A DNA stretch of 64,000 nt from Wyeomyia smithii (GCF_029784165.1 NC_073696.1:245063471-245127470); one strand, 5' to 3'. Shown: positions 1 to 11,755, counted from the stretch's first letter. The notes: generated from the letters alone by a model not told the origin. Translations and numbers: made by a program.

Positions 1-690
1 CTTCTGCGGTTTTATATCTTTGCAGTAACATGCAGTAGTACCTATGTATGAACCGTAGAATGCCAAAGGCTACCACACTGCCATCAGTAGGAGGTAGGAG
101 GTAGGCCATAATACTCCTATCCAGCAACGTCTGAGCAACCATCTCGAAGGTAACCGCCGGGTTTCTCCTCGAGAAAACCATCGTGAAACTAGTCGCGAAC
201 TCGAATCCGGACTGCATGGAGCGCTGGCAAATGTGCGCGATTATGCTGTGACCGCAGCTTTCGCAAAAAGAAAGTGGTTTTGGAAAATTTCTTTCCATCC
301 GGGGCGCTGCCGGCTGGCGTTATGTCAAATTATCTCCGCTCCTTTCGTAATGGGTTCCACGGGTTCAAGGGTGGTTTCCAGAGTTCATTTCGGTTCGCTG
401 GTTAACTGTTTTCTTTCTGCGAGGTTTTATGTTTTCAGCAAATTAGATTAGAGTGTGCTGTAATGAATGTCTGAAGTAATGTCGGGCGGATACTTAAAAA
501 AAAGCTAACACTGATTATCTCAGTTGATTATACTTCCTTAAGCAACATCTCTACGCATAGTTTTCCCTTCGAACGGGGAGTCGGGGAAGCAGATGTTTTC
601 AAGTGGACATACTTCCGTTTGGTCTTGTTACAACCTGCTTGTTTGTGTTGCATCTCGAGAGTTTTAGTCCTCAAGTAGGGCAGCTTCAGT
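1..690. other. Unique sequence, no gene recognised
   Basis: No convincing coding region, RNA gene or repeat boundary is visible. A short AGGAGGTAGG tandem occurs near 90-105. The 72-codon open frame around 233-451 starts at GTG and has no recognisable domain, so I treat it as chance. Confidence 0.4.
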
Positions 691-699
691 GTTCGTACG

Positions 700-860
700 A
701 AAAATGATAGATTTTTTTGTTGTCAAATCAGGGTTCAAGCCTAATGGGTTGGCTATCAATCAATACCAGAATACCAGAACGAATGTTTGAACAACATTAT
801 GATTTCATTCCTTCCAAAACACCATAACTATGTGTTTTTATCAGGAAAAATATCATCACA
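700..860 (+). mobile_element. Mariner-type element relic (3' part)
   Basis: The stretch with GGTTCAAGCCTAATGGG and CCAGAACGAATGTTTGAA is clearly homologous to positions about 43480-43570 inside the TA-flanked element at 43109-43741. It therefore looks like a truncated relic of the same mariner-type family. No terminal repeats are seen here and there is no usable reading frame. Confidence 0.5.
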
Positions 861-3830
861 TTACGGTAAAAAACACAAACATTTCTGAACAATCACTGGA
901 TTTTATTTGAGCCGGATTTTTTTTAGAAAATATAAGTTCTGGAACTTGATATTCGCTGTCTAATTTTCTCATGTTTATTTGAGCCTCATAGTAGTCTCTA
1001 TATGCATACTTAATGAGATAATTTCATTATCAATACCGAATACCGCAATAAATTAAGTCCCGAAACATTATGATTTATGTTCCGCATTCGCTAAACTCTA
1101 AACCTTGACTACCGTGCAGTGAAGTGACCATTCGCACGTATTCCAGTTGCAAGACCCTTTCACACTAAATCCTATCCAGATAGGCTTGATTATTCTCCCG
1201 CATAACTTGAATCAAGGCAAACAACTGTAATTAATTGCATTTATTAGCACGTACATCCAATTTAGTCCAAGCTACGGTATTTAGCTGCATATCACATACT
1301 GTGGGTCAAGCCTTCCATTTCCGTCACAGCTTTCCGGCTTGCTCGGTAACGTAACGAAGCGCTCCCAATGCAGCACTGCAACTGATACATCACTGAATTA
1401 AAAGTAATTTCCTTCAATTTGCATTTGCACACGTACCGCTCATAAATGCGACCGACACGGGCTCTTCTTCCCACTCACTTCATCTCCCTCTCTATCCTCC
1501 TCCACAGATGTCCGTTGAAAGTCAATGGCTGCGGTGGTTCGTGAGGTTGACTTTTGCACCGCAGCAGGTTAACAATCCTTCGCTTCCTGTTCGGGCAGGA
1601 AAAGCCCGCAACGGGATTCTCATCTGCTGCCACGGGATTTTCATCTGCTGCCACCAGCCATCAGGTCTAGTTCTAGACTGCTGCTTCGTACGTAGAACCC
1701 GGAGAATAGCTTAAAATGTACACAGTGCGAATAGTACACAACAATGCGTTTGCAATGAACAAAAACAGGTATATTACATACAAATCAATTATCTAGCGTA
1801 GTTTATTTTAAGCATCAAATTGAGGTTCAATCTTTCTCCGCTGCGTTCTTATATTTTGTTAGATTCACATATTCCACCTTTGGGGGATTTCACGCCACTC
1901 TAGCCAAGCGTTGACGACAACAGCAAATGGGACTGATGGTTTTTCTCATTGTGTTTCAATTTTGAAAAAAAAAAAAAAATGAAAACCCATTTTGAAAAAT
2001 CTCCAATGTCATCAAATCACAAAATTACCAGCTTGGTTGTATTTTTTATTATTTGATCGATTAAATGTATTATTAAAATTCCGCTTCACGTCAATCGATT
2101 TAAAGTATTTAATATTTGTGTCCGTTTTTTATTCTTCATCTTTTTAAGTTTGTCCCACTGTGTTGGAGCGTCTGATTCCGCCTGAATTATGATGGATTCC
2201 AGTTGACAGTACAGTCGAAAAATAGGCAAGCAGTTGAGAAACACCCTTCTGCCTCCCCCTCGGAGGACATGATTGAGTTCGTTTTGATTTCATGCCACAG
2301 ATGACAGCCTGGTGGCAATGTCGCCCAGAGATACGTCCGTCCGTCACCGGGATTGCTTGTCCATTGATTGAACGCACTGCCGGATTTACTTTGCATGCAT
2401 GCAGTCGGAACGAGCGCAGTTACTGTGTATATCTGTTAGTGTCTCATGCGACCATTTCAGCATAAGCAACTTTTGTCCATCGCCTGTTTGTGGGAGAATG
2501 AAAGTCATTTGACAAGTGCAGGGCTTAGAATCTCCATTCATTACCGGAAGCCAGGTTGGCAACAATGCAAGCCAAGGATGTCCTCCAGTCGGGAACGACT
2601 AATTGAATTTGTCACATTGCACTGTCTTCTCATGACACTGTTCAGGTAGAAAATTGCATAAAAGCTTTTCTACGAAACCCTGCTGGTACCGTTCAGAGCT
2701 GCTGTTTACAGCGTTTAGCTTGGAGATATCAAAATGAAGTATCCTCGGGAAGCGGGAACTTTTACCCTTCTTTTCCATTCGAAGTTTTCTGAAGTAAAAT
2801 CTGAACTCAAAGTATGCCATTTTCCCCCACTGTTGAAAGTATACATTTTCATTTCATTCCATCTGATGCAGCCAGATTTTCAGCAGGTTACCTTCCCCCG
2901 GGGAATGTTACAACTAACGCAACCATGAAAGCACAAAAATGCGGTTAATCTCTTTGAATACCTAATCTACCCCTCCCACGAGTTATAGCTCACCCAACCC
3001 ATCTTATCGTGCCTGAATATGACCCTGCCAGATGCTGACGTTTTCCCATAACACACGGCTTACAATCGGCAATGCCTGTTTTCTGCCGACTGCCATCTCG
3101 GCCGAGGGAAGAGGCCCCCAAAGTGTTTCTTCACGCTTCCACTTTCTCTCAATGGGCCCAACCGAACGACAGTTATTTGGTATTCAAGGCGGGAAACTGC
3201 AGCAACGCAGTTTGTTCATTCGTTCGTTCGTACGGAGTGAGTTGCACTCATTGATAATGGAATAATAGCTCATGTTCCCATTGTATCAATGGGAGTAAGG
3301 TGCAACTTTGACTTCCACTGTCGCATATCTCTGGACCCCTCCGTGTCGTTCTGTCGATTCGCTGCGCTGGAGGTCAGACCGGTATCGTGCCAAGCGTTGT
3401 TGTCATTGAGGTTGAGTGGTCCACAAGGTGAAGTTTGATAAGAAAATCCCAGCTTTCCAGCGGAGCATTGTCATGGGAATCGCTCCAAGTGCACGTGTAC
3501 GGTTGTGCCGGTTGGTACTTTGGTATGGAAGCTTCGGAGTAGGATTAGGGGTCGAGAGAGAGGGAAGAAGAGATATCTTGTCCTGTCGGAGAACTATCGA
3601 AAAAGCTCCAAGGGAAAGTGCATTACATCAAATGAGGATTTATAGCAAATGACTAATTTGATAGCTTTACTCCGAGAGAAGTAGAAACAAAGAAACGAGC
3701 AGCAGTACTGCTAGGGGCTTTGAAAGAGACAAAGCTTTGCGATTTGTGAATACTTTGAAACTTTGTTTTGGGTAGTAAACGTAAGTTTGACGATAGAAAA
3801 ATGAATTAACTGGAAATATGATTAATAGAA
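861..3830. other. Unique non-coding stretch
   Basis: About 3 kb without a supported gene. Several short open frames exist on both strands, but none shows a domain, splice context or codon pattern I trust. An A-run lies near 1966-1979. It could be intergenic or intronic DNA. Confidence 0.35.
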
Positions 3831-3837
3831 ATATAGA

Positions 3838-3933
3838 AAACTATATTTCAGCGGATGGGACTCGAATCCACAACTTCTAGAGGCGGTCAGAGGCGTTTCC
3901 GATTACACAGTCGCAGAATTTATAAGCCCTGCC
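3838..3933 (-). mobile_element. tRNA-derived SINE-like remnant
   Basis: Read on the minus strand, this contains a B-box-like GATTCGAGTCC preceded by a plausible A-box region, then CATCCGCTGAAATATA. That matches the general plan of the tRNA-derived SINE at 38795-38985. The remnant is interrupted by the hAT-like element that starts at 3934. No tail or target duplication of its own is visible. Confidence 0.35.
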
Positions 3934-4091
3934 CAGGGCCGGATTTACGATTGGGGGGGCCCGGGGCCCAGTTATAGTAGGGGGCCCAAATTAAAACAAA
4001 ACTGTTTTTCATCGTACAACTCGTACGTAAAAGCATTTATTTGCTATTGAAAAATAACCAAAAATTTGTTAGAATTTTTTCTTAAGCTCTA

Positions 4092-4508
4092 TTTAGAGTT
4101 CCAAGCGAAGTGAAAATCTCATACAACATGTTCATGTTTTCACGCTCGTGAAAAATGCCACCTGCAAAAAATTTCACTTCGCTTGGAACTGTAAACAAAT
4201 TCGATCCAGCGAAATCGATGGTTGTGGATCTCATCTTTTTCACTTGGGTTTATTTCTTTCACGCATGCAAGCGCTAGTGAAAAAAGGAGCAGCAAGCGAA
4301 AACTTGCGTGCGTTTCTATTCTGTCAGTTGCAGCCAATTTCCACTTCGCTCGGAATGTAAACTCGTGAGTTTCACTCCACTTAAACTGTAAACTGCAGGG
4401 TGGTGAAATACCTGCGTGTTCCACAAACGGGTTTTCGCGACAGATTTCGCAAGCGAAAATTTACGCTTTTTCACTTGTCAAATTTTTCACTTCGCTTGGA
4501 ACTGTAAA
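4092..4508. mobile_element. Nested MITE, foldback, CTA target repeat
   Basis: The left end TTTAGAGTTCCAAGCGAAG and the right end, reversed, TTTACAGTTCCAAGCGAAG form terminal inverted repeats of about 25 bp. Another copy of the motif lies internally near 4170-4190. The trinucleotide CTA flanks both ends (4089-4091 and 4509-4511), which fits a PIF/Harbinger-like 3-bp target duplication. It sits inside the hAT-like element and is therefore younger. Confidence 0.65.
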
Positions 4509-4956
4509 CTATGCTTTACGAGTTTTTTTGCAGAAAACTTATTAATTAAATAATCAACATTCATCTTCTTCAGTATACTCGTACTCGAAACTTAATAATG
4601 CTAAGTTTGACTGCCTTTCATTCTTCACAGTCGCACGCAACCTATTTTTAATAAGTTTCGTCTTCAAGTTTTTTTCTTGATACCTGAAAAAAAAATACCG
4701 CAATTTGAAAAAAAATGCGAAACACAGGCAAAAATTTGCATACAATTTGAGAAAGACGGCGCAAATATAAGACGACTCTGACAATAATAGAAACTAGGAA
4801 AAAACTACACACATCTGCAAGTCAATAAAATATGCACACGAGCTCAGAAAATCTGCATTTTGAAAAGCACATCTGGTATCCCTGATTCGGACAAGTAAGC
4901 AAAAGCAATGCATTAAAAAAACTTGTGGATTATTTTCTTTCTTTGCTTTACCTCCC

Positions 4957-5143
4957 ATGCGCGCTAAAGCTCTAGAGTTAAAGTTTGGCCGACTGTCACT
5001 GAAAAGTTCCAATCAAACAGTCAACAGTTTTTTCATCATAGTTTTAACATTGCTGATGTTCGATTGGAACGAGTTCTGACAGTTCGATTGGCGCTTTTAG
5101 TGACAGTCGGCTAAACTTCAACTCTAGGCGTTTAATGCGCGCT
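4957..5143. mobile_element. Nested palindromic element
   Basis: An imperfect inverted repeat: the left arm contains GCGCGCTAAAGC, TAGAGTTAAAGTTT and GCCGACTGTCACT. The right arm is its reverse complement with substitutions, ending in ATGCGCGC. The arms are about 60 bp around a short loop near 5035. This is the second foldback insertion in the same hAT-like host. I could not define a target duplication. Confidence 0.55.
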
Positions 5144-5379
5144 GGTTCGACTCAAATGGTGTGTTAATGTGTGTCATTCCAAGAGAATCCAAGGTGAACT
5201 CTTATGGATGTAGTTGTGATTGTGGTCTATTCAAATTTTCTTACTGTAAATCGAACTTTTGATTAAATCTCATTTTTAAAAAGAAAAATCTTTTTGTCGA
5301 TTTGTGGGGGCCCTAAAAATGTGGGGGCCCGGGGCCCGGGCCCCCTGGGCCCCCCCATAAATCCGGCTCTGGCCCTGCC

Positions 5380-5827
5380 TTTCTAATATCCTACTTTGTA
5401 TCGCTTTTCCAATTTTCGCACATCGCACGTTGCGTTAATTTGTCTATCGTCAACCCTACATTTACTTTTTTCTTCACCTATACCCTACATTCACTGTCCA
5501 AAATAAAAATAATAATAGCATGTCTTGTCTGAAAGTCAATGAAACACAAAAGATACTTAAAATTTTGAGCTGTACCAGTCTTGAGTTCAACTGACGTTGT
5601 GGTCCAAATCAATGTTCTTATGTCGCCCTCCCTTGTTGAAAAAAAATAATAAGAAATTGTGTTAAACATCTAATAAATGCTTGAATTCAGTTGTCCCCTC
5701 TCAGAATTATTTGACTTTTCTTTTCCCCCAGCTGTTGTTTCGCATGTTATTCCATATATTTGAAAAAGGAAATTGTTTTAGCATGTTTCGATTTAGCATG
5801 TTGCAGGGAAATAAGAACTACTTCAAT
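5380..5827. other. Spacer between two transposons
   Basis: No gene or repeat boundary is recognised. Short open frames here have no supporting features. Confidence 0.35.
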
Positions 5828-7035
5828 TACAGGGTGACAAAAAAGTCCGGTCACACAGGAAAATCTCAATATTTCAAAGAACAAGAAGAAAATCTGAATC
5901 TGGCTTTCATAGCTTTATTCAGTAACTCATAAAGATGCTTCACAGACGATATCTCGGAATTACACCACCATTCTCTAAGCGAACCAGCTTCAGACGTCTC
6001 GGAAAGTCGTCGCAAGCGGCGCGTACGTGCTCCATCGGCATCTCGTCCCAGATTTTTGTGATAACTCGCTTGAATTGCTCCAAATTTGTTATTTTATAGT
6101 CGTTCAGCTCCGAAATCATGTATCCCCACACGAAATAATCCAGTGGATTCAGATCCGGAGACGACGGAGACAATTCATTCTTCGAAATGAAATCGGTCAA
6201 GTTTTCCTCACACCACGCCTGAACAACCTTTGCGGTGTGGGATGAGGCGCCATCTTGCTGGAAGCAGTAGTAATCGTCTTCAAACAATAGTTTAGCTTGA
6301 GGCAGAACATTTTTATTCAAATCCGTGTTCAGGCTGCGTTGATTTTGACCCCTCTATCGATAGAAATAAGAGGCAGTTTACCTCTCTTGCAAATGGCTCC
6401 CCAAACCATCACTGACGTCTTATTTTGGAAACGGGAAACGTTCAGCTTGTCCGCAGGAGCTTGCTGGAGGCTCACACTCCAAACTTGATCATTTTGGCGA
6501 TTGACTGTTTGCTCCAAAACGAACAGCTTCTCGTCCGAAAAAATAATCTCGTCATCTGCGCGCCAACCGAGCAACTCCCGCGACCGTTGGTACCTCTTGT
6601 CCTTTGTAGCTTTGGCAACCCCATGAACAACCTGTTTTTTTGAACGGTGTAAGTTTTAAATCCTTGCGCAGAAGCGGGCGGATTGATTCTCGGTTCATTT
6701 AAGGTTCCTGGCCAGCTGCCTTGTCTTCGGTGCCTCCGGTCTCTAGGTACTGATTAATGGTCCGGTACACGAATTTCCGGTTGATTCCGAGCGATTTTAG
6801 GTGTTTGAATATGTGTCCGGGTTTGTACCTTCCACATATTCAGCGATAACAGCTGCTCATAACTCTGCCATGGCTCACAACTCAATGTAAACAAACTGCA
6901 CAGAAACGAAACTCTGCCATTTTGGGCAGCAAAGTTAACCCTTTCATTTGACATGTAGATGGCACCAGAGAGATGCAACGTGTAGGCTACAGGCGACCCC
7001 AAAAAAGTGTAACCGGACTTTTTTGTCACCGTGTA
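5828..7035 (-). mobile_element. Mariner-like (ITm, DD37D) transposon, defective
   Basis: A 1.2-kb element bounded by TA and terminal inverted repeats. The left end reads CAGGGTGACAAAAAAGTCCG and the right end, reversed, CACGGTGACAAAAAAGTCCG. It encodes a broken transposase on the minus strand. Its size, TA target site and DDE motifs place it in the IS630-Tc1-mariner superfamily. Confidence 0.9.
5940..6920 (-). pseudogene. Mariner-like transposase (DD37D type), frameshifted
   Basis: This is a DDE transposase that would bind the terminal repeats and cut and paste the element at TA. An N-terminal start at about 6918 is followed by a helix-turn-helix-like segment (around 6730-6810) with LKSLGINRKFVYRTINQYLE. 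The middle frame (6329-6574) holds the first catalytic aspartate in FSDEKLF. The C-terminal frame (5940-6320) holds the second in QQDGASSHT and the third in SPDLNPLDYF. I count 37 residues between the second and third acidic residues, which is the DD37D (maT-like) spacing. The gene is dead: there is a stop after the helix-turn-helix near 6700, a frameshift at an A/T run near 6640, and another near 6318. Confidence 0.85.
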
Positions 7036-7168
7036 GATAATTTTTAGACGCTGAAAAGGGCCATTGGTCTATCACAATAGTGACACAAGCAAGTTTGTTT
7101 AATTTCATGCCAATGCTTGAGATGATCTTTGTTTTTTATTTTCGGCTATCACGGCAGCATTTTCAGCA

Positions 7169-7590
7169 CTAGAGATGATCGGGTTTGACTTTTTTCAAAC
7201 CCGTACCCGACCCGCACCCGATTTTTTTTTCGGTTGAAACCCGAACCCAACACTTTTTCTTCGATCAAACCCGAACCCGACCCGAAACCGAAAATTTTAG
7301 TTTTGTGGAACTTGAACCCGACCCGAACCCGAAACTGTGAAACCCGAGATTTTTTATTAGGCTGCTCTGAAGCTGTGAGCCTCGAATGGTATTGAAACGT
7401 TAGTGATTTTTACAGTTGCATGATATTGGACATCATTATCTTATAAATATGCCTATTTGATATAGTCGGGTTTCGGGTTTTTAAAATCCAAACCCGAAAT
7501 TTTCAAACTCAAACCAGATTTTTTTTAAACCCGTACCCGACACATTCAAAAAATTTCGAACCTGAACCCGACCCGAACCCGAGTCTCTAA
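7169..7590. repeat. Degenerate ACCCGAACCCGACCC repeat with inverted ends
   Basis: The body is made of degenerate CGGGT-containing units (ACCCG, AACCCGACCCG). The left border reads CACTAGAGATGATCGGGT. The right border, reversed, reads TTAGAGACTCGGGTTCGGGT, so the ends are roughly inverted copies. The same left border recurs at 22472. This suggests a discrete mobile unit whose interior is simple-sequence-like. Confidence 0.6.
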
Positions 7591-7599
7591 TCAGCCTTA

Positions 7600-8716
7600 A
7601 GCAGCACTTAAGCACTGAGATATTGTCAGCATAGGATGAGCCTGTTACGTTTGCGGAACAGTTCAATTAGCGGACTTGGAGGTTCGTTTGAATAAGTTGC
7701 ACCAGAGACGGTTTGGTGAAGAATGACTACATTATTTTTCCTAATATTCTTACAAGTCTTACAAGTACTGGAGACACTTGAAGCACCGATATCTATGTAT
7801 GCTATTCACACGATCACATTATCGATGATCGTGTACAAGCGAAAGAGAGAAAGATATATCCACTGAAACTTCACGACTGTACACTTGGTAACAGCATGGT
7901 TCAATGAATCAGGAAGCGACACTTCTGTTTTTGTGTCGCTCCAAATTCCAGGCATTGAACTGAAGGTTCGATGCCGGGTAGAATTGACCTTCTCAGCATG
8001 TTTCCACTGGTGTGGTCTGCTGGAAGTGTACAATCGAAACGCATGGTAATGACATGTGGAACACACATGCCACAAGCCTAGTAGACTAGGAAATGACTTA
8101 AAAAATACTTGTTCAGTTTTTCATTTTGTACTCCTAAACCGTAGGACGTAATTCTACATCAAAAAAATTAAACAGCACACAACAAATTCGAAATATTAAA
8201 ACGAGCCTCGATAATATCTATGAATCTTCTAAAATTTATAATTTCTAAAAAAATCTATGGAATTGTTGAAATTTATGATATCTAGGAAGTCTACTAAAGC
8301 TATAAACTTCAAGAAATCTATGCGTAATACCGACCCTACGTTGTGTGATTTTTTCCTCTGTGTAGACTCGTCATTGCGACCATAGACCTTTGTTGGGACT
8401 CACGTTTGACAGTGAGCACAAAACGAAACGACTGTAATCGTCCGGTCAGAACACAAACGATAAAGTTCGAAATGGTTAACTAGCAGCGCATGTAGGATGT
8501 ATAAAGTATTAATATCGACGTCACACGGTGTGTCCGAAATGCCGGATTATCATACTTTAATGTACCTCGGATTTTCTTTCACCAAAAGTAAGTTTGGGTT
8601 CATACCTTTCAAAATCAACCGGTTTTAAAAAAGTAGGAGCTTGTATCCAAGACACGACCGCATAAATGACGTAGAACTACGTACACTATTAACAAATGCA
8701 TTGAGTGTTTCATTAC
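7600..8716. other. Unique stretch with a weak 10-bp periodic tract
   Basis: No gene is recognised. From about 8205 to 8325 the motif AATCTATGAA/AAATTTATAA recurs roughly every 10-20 bases, resembling the tract at 16420-16615. Confidence 0.35.
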
Positions 8717-8822
8717 CCTAGTAACACAACTGTTTTTATCAAAGTTTTATAGCGCTTTTTTGGCTGTATTGAGCGCTATAAAACTTTGATAAAACCAATA
8801 TTTTTACTTGAGTAATGAGTTA
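8717..8822. mobile_element. About 100-bp palindromic MITE, copy 1
   Basis: The left arm CAAAGTTTTATAGCGCT is exactly mirrored by AGCGCTATAAAACTTTG. Outer parts TTTTTATC and GATAAAA, and ends CTAGTAAC and TTACTTGAG, continue the palindrome. It is homologous to 26664-26750 and 28884-28984. It has no coding capacity. Confidence 0.75.
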
Positions 8823-8904
8823 TAATGTCTACTAATGAAGAATTGTGAATTTCGTGAACCGGTTTTAGCAGTTAGCAGATCGTGCCGAGTTAAAAACCAT
8901 ACAC

Positions 8905-9036
8905 AGCACACACACACAAATCATACCATATCATAGACACACACACATCATACCATATCATTATACCATACACACATCATACCATATCATACACCCATAC
9001 ACACATACACACATGATACCATATCATATACACACA
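8905..9036. repeat. CA microsatellite with CATACCATATCAT units
   Basis: Alternating (CA)n runs and repeated ATCATACCATATCAT units, at least five copies. Simple or minisatellite DNA. Confidence 0.85.
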
Positions 9037-9046
9037 GCAAGCAAGC

Positions 9047-11080
9047 GACTAATCAGAGGACGTTATTTTTATTTCAACAAGGCTTGACAATTTTCAATAG
9101 TGCAAAAGTTCGTAGATTCAAACAACATTTTCCTGCATTTGGGCAGATGCGTGTATAATTTTCCCATCGATTGCTGCAAGAATGAAGAAAATCGGTTGAA
9201 AAGGGACAAATTTCGTCCCAGTTTTTCAGTTTGCATCCCTGTGTGGTATGCTAAAGTAAAACATAGTTCTACGCCAAAAAGGCATTTTGTTGTTCAAAAT
9301 CGGTTGCTGTTCGCAACCTTTGTGCTGCCCCAACAGTGGGGGAGTTAAGATACACGGACAACATGCACTGTGGAATTCACCTTCTGTAAATTAGACGGCC
9401 GCGACAGATGTAACTGCTAGAATCCGCACAGAATGCTTGCTAACGTTGTCAAAAATTATTAACTTTCAATGACTTGTTTATTTGCCTTGAAAAAAGGCAT
9501 TTTGCTGTTCAAAATTGGATTTGGTGATGACGATCTTTATGCTACCCCAACAGTGGGGGAATAATGGCAGTCTGGCGAGGCACGCTGAGAAGAACCGCGC
9601 TGCTACTGAGACGTGATGACCAACCACAACGCAAGTGATTTATTTAATTTGAAGGCAAACACAGGCGCAACCCGCTGTTACTTTTGACTGCTGTATCTGC
9701 TTCTACTGCTGTCAACGTCGTGGACGGTCCATCCAGCTCGCCTTCCGACTAATGAATGTAGCTAGTTTTCCCAGAAACACTCTTTTATAGCCGAAGGGTG
9801 CTACGTAGTAGGCCACGCCTTTCAGTTCAGTTGTCTAATTCTCTAATATTCTTTAGACGAATTATTCCACAATTCGCATTCGATATTTGTTTCCAGCGAA
9901 TAAACACCGATGGTGCTCTCACACACGCAACGGTTTTAACCCGTATTTTATTGCGGCTTGTAACATCAAGCGATTTCGTTTGCTCGTTGTTGCGTGTTGC
10001 ATCATGTTGCAACTTGGCAGCTGGGAGACGACGAAATTCTGTTAATGCTGATTGATAGAATCGACTTTATAACAGTACTGCATATTCGAATTAACTGCCT
10101 TTGTGAATGCGTTCTAACAGGGCAGTTTGTTATTCAAAACCGGTTATGTTGATCGCAGCCTTTGTGCTGTCCCAACAGTGGGGGTATTAACTAAATAAAC
10201 TACAACAGAATTTGATTGCCAGGATCCCGCGAAGAATGTTTGCTTGTGTTGATGCTAGGAAATTTTCACTCTTCAATTACTTATTTATTTGCCTTGAAAA
10301 AAAAAACATTTTGCTGTTCAAAACCGGCTGCTGATCGCAACCTTTGTGCTGCCCCACCAGTGGAGGAGTTAAGATACACGGATAACATGCACTGTGGAAG
10401 CTACTTCACCTTCTGTGAATTAGACGGCCGCGACAGATGTAACTGCTAGAATCCACACAGAATGCTTGCTTACGTTGTCAAAAATTATTACCTTTCAATG
10501 ACTTGTTTATTTGCCTTGAAAAAAGGCATTTTGCTGTTCAAATTGGATTTGGTGATGACGATCTTCATGCTGCACTAACACGGGGGAATAATGGCAGTCT
10601 GGCGAGGCACGCTGAGAAGAACCGCGCTGCTCCTGAGACGTGGTGACCAACCAGAGGGCTAGTGCTGGTGCTGCGGGAGGACGACTGCTGTTGTCGCTGC
10701 CAGAACTATTATGATCGGCTTCAGCAGAAACAGGCTCTTATATAGGCCAAATAGCATGTTTTCAATTGCAAGGTATATGATTCTTTCGACCGTGCTTGGG
10801 AAGCAATCATATAACGACCAATCAGAGGACGTAATTTTTGTTTTAACAAGGCTTGACAATTATCAATAGTACAATAGTTTGCATAATCAATCAACAATTT
10901 TCCACATTTGGGTGGATGCGTGTATAATTTTCCAAACAATTGCTGCAAAAATGAAGGAAATCGGTTGAAAACGAACCGATTTATAAGCATTAAATGCCAT
11001 ATTTCGTCCCTTTTTCGTTAATAGTTTTCCCATTTACATCCCCATGTGGTAGGCTAAAGAAAAACGTAGCTCTACGTCAA
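9047..11080 (-). repeat. Composite dispersed repeat, copy P1
   Basis: This belongs to a family seen again at 24213-26256, 27987-28369, 49881-51079 and probably 63394-63560. Shared landmarks are a CCAAT box in CCAATCAGAGG, GGCTTGACAATT.TCAATAGT, ATTGCTGCAA.AATGAA and CATCCC.ATGTGG. The end is a hairpin, ACGTAGCTCTACGTC, at 11064-11078. On the minus strand GGCCTATATAAGAG (about 10737-10750) lies about 75 nt downstream of the inverted CCAAT motif, an arrangement that resembles a Pol II promoter. This copy also contains an internal duplication at 9277-10653 and begins with a second partial copy of the CCAAT end at 9047-9275. Confidence 0.6.
9277..10653. repeat. Direct duplication inside repeat P1 (offset about 1.02 kb)
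   Basis: The block 9277-9627 recurs at about 10290-10653 with high identity. Shared marks are CGCAACCTTTGTGCTGCCCC, GACGGCCGCGACAGATGTAA and GGCAGTCTGGCGAGGCACGC. A third, partial unit lies at about 10120-10190. Each unit carries a TTGCCTTGAAAAAAGGCA hairpin and a CCCCAACAGTGGGG palindrome. Confidence 0.75.
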
Positions 11081-11089
11081 AAACTTCCA

Positions 11090-11755
11090 AAATATTTTCT
11101 ACACATCCCTATACTTAATGACATTTATCATTAGTGGAAAGATTTATCTGAAAAGCTCACAGTGCGCAGTGGTCTAAACTCGAAAGTCTTGATCGGTTTA
11201 GAACTGACTGCGAAAAAATGATTAATGAACTCAAGGTCATTAAAATTGTTTCATAGAACAAGACCTTACTTTTGCCGTTTTCGAGTTCTCGATCAGTTGG
11301 ATACAAAAAGTAATTTTTCTAATTTTCAATATACCAGATTGCTTCCATCAATCAAATATATATTTGATAACCCTTCACTTCAATCGCTCATTCAAACCAT
11401 ATTTCATTCCAAATCAGCCATGTACCCAATTACTCGCATCCTCTATCACCCACCAGCTTTTACTAGCATTTATTCATTTCACTGTTTATATAGATCTCAG
11501 ATGCTCTTATCTTAATCGATGAATGTTTTTGATCAAAATTTTATTTTTTAACAGTTCAGCTTTGAACTTTTTCAAAGGTATTTTTCTTCCAATAAGCTAT
11601 GAAAAAGAACAAACGATAAAAAACTGTCGAAGCAGATTGGACGTTTTGAAATACTTTACTTAAAATATTTGCACGAAAGCCAATGTTTAGCTGCTAACAA
11701 CAATATTGTCGGCTTTAGATATTCTTAAAATAGCTATGGCTATATCAGCAGCGTA
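11090..11755. other. Unassigned AT-rich spacer
   Basis: No feature is recognised. A 96-codon frame at 11225-11515 lacks any recognisable motif. Confidence 0.35.

Larger units (their letters stand above)
3934..5371. mobile_element. Non-autonomous hAT-like element, 1.44 kb
   Basis: The left end reads CAGGGCCGGATTTA and the right end, reversed, reads CAGAGCCGGATTTA. Both are followed inward by G/C-rich GGGGGGGCCC tracts. The element is flanked by a perfect 8-bp direct repeat, GCCCTGCC, at 3926-3933 and 5372-5379. CAGGG-type terminal repeats with an 8-bp target duplication are the hallmark of the hAT superfamily. No transposase frame is present, so this is a non-autonomous deletion derivative. 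It carries two nested foldback insertions, listed separately. Confidence 0.85.

Noticed and set aside
7955..7985. GGTTCGATGCCGGG, resembling a Pol III B box
   Set aside because: No A box or cloverleaf upstream, and no SINE body downstream.
8905..9036. CRISPR-like spaced repeats
   Set aside because: Units are short, variable microsatellite interruptions. The window is eukaryotic.
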